In this document: in pieces, positions 5,477 to 8,433 of the stretch
Numbering within the stretch: position 1 is the first letter of the stretch
How the letters are laid out: each line of letters opens with the position of its first letter
Assembly (NCBI GenBank): GCA_003152255.1
Contig: PLZT01000442.1
Span: forward strand, 1-8,433
Length of the DNA stretch: 8,433 nt
Source: Methylocystaceae bacterium
GTDB lineage: Bacteria > Pseudomonadota > Alphaproteobacteria > Rhizobiales > Beijerinckiaceae
Direction: 5' to 3'
Program-made: the position numbers and the translations under genes
Notes under the pieces: generated by a model
Told to the model about the DNA's origin: nothing
Database searches by the model: none
What the model saw: only the letters and a program-made list of their open reading frames with translations

Positions 5477-7504
5477 TCACGCCTCGCGCAGGGCCGCCGC
5501 CAGCGCCTCGGGATTGACGATTGGCAGCGAGCAGATCGCGCCTCTGCAGACGTAAGCCGTGGCTCGATGGTCGAGCAAAGTTTTGCCAAAAGCTGGATGC
5601 GCGCGAGGAAGCGCGGTTCCCGGCGCAATGACGTTCAAAACCCGCCCGGGCCGGCTGACGCCGTAAATCACTCTCTTCAGCGCCGCCGTATCGGCGGCGT
5701 CCGCCTCGCCGATCACCACGATCTGCATGGCCTCTCGCAGCGCCTCCATGCCGTTCAGCAGCGACGAAAATCCAAGAAGCGCTTGGCGGATCGTCCCGGA
5801 GAAGGCGTTTGCGATTCCCTCCGACCGCTTCCGGTAGAGGCTCTCGCCGGTCAAATGATAGAGTTGCGCCAGCACCTGCAGCATCATGCCATTGCCGGAG
5901 GGGAGGGCCGAGTCCTCGGCGATTTTCGCGCGCGCGATCAGCGCTTCGGCGTCGTCGGCGGTAAAAAAATAGCCGCCGTTTCGATCGCGATAATGTATCT
6001 CGACTTGCTCGAGCCAACGCCGGCCGCACTCGAGATAGGACGGCGCGCCAGTTGCTTCATGGAGCGCCAAGGCCGCTCGACACATCGCGGCGTAGTCGTC
6101 GAGGACGGCCAAATGACGCGCGCGTCCCTCGCGCCAGGAATGGAGTAGGCGACCATCGTCCGTCATCATCGCGCTCTGCACAAAATGGAAGGCCTCGATC
6201 GCAACATCGAGCCAGTCCCGACGTTCAAACACGCAAGAGGCCTTGGCGATGGCGGCGATCGTCAATCCGTTCCAATCCGCCAGAACCTTATCGTCGCACC
6301 CCGGCCTGACGCGGCCTTCGCGCAGCGAGAACAGGACGGCGCGGTCTCGCGCCAACGCGCCTTCCGTCTCCTCGTCCAGCAGCTCGATTGATCCCAAACG
6401 GTTGAGGACGGACTTACCGTGTTCCCAATTGCCTTCGCGGTCGACGCCATATGCGCGTTCGAAGAATGGCGCGCGCACGCCCAGCGCTTCGCGTATTTCA
6501 GCTTCGCTCCAAGCGTAGAATTTGCCTTCCTCGCCTTCGCTGTCGGCGTCGAGACTGCTGGCGAAACCGCCGCCCGGCGCTCGCATCTCGCGCGTGATCC
6601 ACTGGATCGTCTCGGTCACGCGCAAGCGATACAGTTCGCGACGCTCGTCTTGCCAGACCTCGGTCAGTAGTTCGATCAGCTGGGCGTTGTCATAGAGCAT
6701 TTTTTCAAAATGCGGCACCAGCCATCGATCGTCGGTCGAATAGCGCGCGAAGCCGCCGCCCAAATGGTCGTAGACGCCGCCTTGCGAAATATGGTCGAGC
6801 GTCAAAAGGACGCCCTGGCGCAACGAGTCGCGACCCGTCCGCTTCCAGGCCCGCCAGAGAAAGTCGAGGCTGGCCGCCTGCGGGAATTTTGGCGCGGCGC
6901 CGAAGCCGCCATCCACGCGGTCGAGCCGTTGCTCCAACTGTTCGCGGATGGCGTCGACAAGGTCGGAAGATATCGGTTCTCCGGGAGTTGGCTTGGATAG
7001 GCTGGCCAGTCCCGCGCCGAGTTCCTTGACATTGTGTTCGATCGCATTCGCGCGATTGCGCCACAGCTCCGCGATCGTCTGCAGCACCTCGGCGAAACCG
7101 GGTCTTCCGCCCTGCGCAAAGGGCGGAAAATATGTCCCGCCCCAAAAGGGCTGGCCGTCTGGCGTGAGGAACATCGTCAAGGGCCAACCGCCGCGCCGGC
7201 CCATCATCATCAGCGCTTGTTGATACAAATAGTCGACGTCTGGTCGCTCTTCGCGGTCCACTTTTACATTGACGAAATATTCGTTCATCAGCGCCGCGAT
7301 TCCGGCGTTCTCGAAAGATTCATGCGCCATCACATTGCACCAATGACACGCGGCGTACCCGACCGAGAGCAATACGGGTCTTCCCGACCGCTTGGCGAGA
7401 GCGAGGGTTTCCGCGGACCAAGCCTGCCAATGCACGGGATTGTGCTGGTGCTGCAGCAAATAGGGGCTGGTCTCTTGACCGAGCCGGTTGCTCTCGACGC
7501 TCAT
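5477..7504 (-). CDS. Thioredoxin-domain protein, DUF255 / SPATA20 (YyaL) family
   Basis: The protein has 675 residues, normal for the family. The N-terminal thioredoxin-like domain (about 4-165) opens [21 protein letters not shown] and carries the CxxC site as CHWC (C53, C56) in [25 protein letters not shown] and [20 protein letters not shown] follow, all family hallmarks. The C-terminal part resembles an alpha-barrel sugar-processing fold, with [10 protein letters not shown] (199-208), [14 protein letters not shown] (263-276) and [16 protein letters not shown] (317-332). [10 protein letters not shown] stands near the end. Substrate and reaction are not established. No signal peptide is seen, so it is probably cytoplasmic. 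I chose ATG 7504 because a GGAGGAG lies 6 nt before it and homologues begin at this point. An earlier in-frame ATG at 7591 would add 29 residues and overlap the upstream stop as ATGA. The frame is intact. Confidence 0.9.
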   Translation of the reverse strand: MSVESNRLGQETSPYLLQHQHNPVHWQAWSAETLALAKRSGRPVLLSVGYAACHWCNVMAHESFENAGIAALMNEYFVNVKVDREERPDVDYLYQQALMMMGRRGGWPLTMFLTPDGQPFWGGTYFPPFAQGGRPGFAEVLQTIAELWRNRANAIEHNVKELGAGLASLSKPTPGEPISSDLVDAIREQLEQRLDRVDGGFGAAPKFPQAASLDFLWRAWKRTGRDSLRQGVLLTLDHISQGGVYDHLGGGFARYSTDDRWLVPHFEKMLYDNAQLIELLTEVWQDERRELYRLRVTETIQWITREMRAPGGGFASSLDADSEGEEGKFYAWSEAEIREALGVRAPFFERAYGVDREGNWEHGKSVLNRLGSIELLDEETEGALARDRAVLFSLREGRVRPGCDDKVLADWNGLTIAAIAKASCVFERRDWLDVAIEAFHFVQSAMMTDDGRLLHSWREGRARHLAVLDDYAAMCRAALALHEATGAPSYLECGRRWLEQVEIHYRDRNGGYFFTADDAEALIARAKIAEDSALPSGNGMMLQVLAQLYHLTGESLYRKRSEGIANAFSGTIRQALLGFSSLLNGMEALREAMQIVVIGEADAADTAALKRVIYGVSRPGRVLNVIAPGTALPRAHPAFGKTLLDHRATAYVCRGAICSLPIVNPEALAAALREA

Positions 7505-7510
7505 GAAGCG

Positions 7511-7517
7511 CTCCTCC
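7511..7517 (-). promoter_or_regulatory. Ribosome binding site deciding the thioredoxin-domain start
   Basis: The minus strand reads GGAGGAG followed by CGCTTC and ATG, a near-ideal Shine-Dalgarno at ideal spacing. It favours the 7504 start over the in-frame ATG at 7591, which has no comparable site. Confidence 0.7.
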
Positions 7518-7587
7518 GTGTTGAGGCCGATTCTTGCAGGTTCCGAGCTAGGCCCAGTGCGCAAGGCCGTCTCGAAGCAGCGCTCAT

Positions 7588-8403
7588 TCATGGGGATCGA
7601 AGCAGCAGGGCGCCCAGGCTCTCACATTCCGCTGGGCTCAAGCAAAACTCGAAAATGGACAGGTCCTGCTGCATATGGTCCTTTGACGACGTGCCGGTCA
7701 GACACGCTATGTCGAGTTGCGTCAGATAGCGGAAAAACATTTGGGCTGGGCTTCGCCCGTATTTGGCGGCGAGCTCGATCAGATCGGGCGCCGCGAGCAC
7801 CTCGGGATTGGCGGTCAGAGTCCAGAAGCTCTGATAAATAATGCCGCTCTCTCGGCAGAAGGCCCGGATATCCTTGTCGTAACGCGTTTTTGCGTAGAAG
7901 CGGTTCTGGATCGCCGCAGGTTTGATCCGGGCGTTCCGGCACAGCGATTCAAGTCGTGGCAGTTCGTAGCAATTGCTGACGCCCAATTGACGGACGCCGC
8001 CCTCGTCATAAAGGCTTTCCATGGCCCGCCACGCCTCCAGCGTATCCTTGTCGTCGGGGTAGGGGGAGTGAAGCAGGAGGCCGTCCAGATAGTCGGTGCG
8101 AAGGTTGCGGAGCGACGCCTGGAAGGACTGTAGAACTTGCCGGCTCAGGCTGGCCTTGGGATCGTAGGGGACGTCATTCGGATCCTGCCCGGCGAAGGGC
8201 GTAAATTTTGTTTGAACATAGGTCTCCGAGCGGGCGAGCCCCGCGCCAAAGGCGGCGGCCAGCCCCCCTCCCACGCCTTCTTCGTTATAATGTTTGGGCT
8301 GGCAGGCGGTGTCGACGCCCCGAAAGCCCTGCCGCAGCGCCAATTCCACCAAAGCCGCGGTGCGCTCCTTTTTCCACGCTGTGCCGTAAATGAGCCGGGG
8401 CAT
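7588..8403 (-). CDS. Aldo/keto reductase family oxidoreductase
   Basis: The protein has 271 residues. The AKR catalytic tetrad can be placed as D31 (GVDTA), Y39 (KHYNEEGVG), K66 (VQTKFTP) and H112 (LLLHSPYPD). The barrel continues with [15 protein letters not shown] (137-151) and [14 protein letters not shown] (163-176), where Q166 and N167 sit as in other members. The C-terminal part lacks the typical cofactor-phosphate loop in a form I can read with certainty. It is a cytosolic TIM-barrel enzyme reducing aldehydes or ketones with NAD(P)H; the substrate is unknown. I chose ATG 8403 because [12 protein letters not shown] matches typical starts of this subgroup, but the frame stays open to the window edge and the ribosome binding site is weak, so an earlier start cannot be excluded. 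It lies 83 bp upstream of the thioredoxin-domain gene on the same strand and is probably co-transcribed with it. Confidence 0.88.
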   Translation of the reverse strand: MPRLIYGTAWKKERTAALVELALRQGFRGVDTACQPKHYNEEGVGGGLAAAFGAGLARSETYVQTKFTPFAGQDPNDVPYDPKASLSRQVLQSFQASLRNLRTDYLDGLLLHSPYPDDKDTLEAWRAMESLYDEGGVRQLGVSNCYELPRLESLCRNARIKPAAIQNRFYAKTRYDKDIRAFCRESGIIYQSFWTLTANPEVLAAPDLIELAAKYGRSPAQMFFRYLTQLDIACLTGTSSKDHMQQDLSIFEFCLSPAECESLGALLLRSP

Positions 8404-8433
8404 GGCCGCCCCAAAAGTGGAGATGATCTGGCG

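Noticed and set aside
5474..6148. 224-residue plus-strand frame
   Set aside because: It is antisense to the thioredoxin-domain gene, whose conserved motifs run through the region.

Overview
The window looks like high-GC alphaproteobacterial DNA, probably from the Rhizobiales. This rests on GC-rich codon use in the right-hand genes, the gene families present and a dispersed palindromic repeat; I cannot name a genus. Two zones are visible. The left and middle part (about 1-5450) is an accessory region full of broken genes, mobile-element remnants and structured non-coding DNA. The right part (5477-8433) holds two ordinary, intact housekeeping-type genes.

Left to right: (i) the last 51 codons of an IS5-type transposase (1-156). 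(ii) A frameshifted gene for the DNA-phosphorothioation-associated putative methyltransferase (179-1639, +), followed after 12 bp by an unrecognised 174-aa gene (1652-2176, +). (iii) On the minus strand, a 36-codon relic of the N-terminus of a type III Mod-like DNA methyltransferase (2258-2368). It lies just downstream of an intact two-gene operon encoding an Xre/ImmA-IrrE regulator-protease (2855-4027) and a DUF4411 PIN-domain protein (2391-2858), a predicted toxin-antitoxin-like pair. Together these look like the wreck of a defence island: parts of a phosphorothioation locus and of a restriction-modification locus, with the toxin-antitoxin-like module still intact.

(iv) 4128-5265 has no convincing large gene. 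It holds one doubtful small ORF, a cluster of mutually exclusive hairpins (4559-4605), and a 437-bp segment (4730-5166) bounded by 42-bp inverted repeats that match at 39 positions and filled with further palindromes. I read that segment as a non-autonomous mobile element. A REP-like palindrome abuts its right end. (v) 5266-5453 (+) is the broken N-terminus of an SpsF-like cytidylyltransferase, frameshifted at a run of seven G. It runs tail to tail into the next gene.

(vi) On the minus strand, an aldo/keto reductase (7588-8403) is followed by a DUF255/SPATA20-type thioredoxin-domain protein (5477-7504). The two are probably co-transcribed. Their reading frames are clean and the catalytic residues visible, which contrasts with the decay to their left.

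I found no tRNA, rRNA or CRISPR array. The best candidate for something undescribed is the 4730-5166 inverted-repeat element. Second is the unrecognised gene at 1652-2176 next to the broken methyltransferase.
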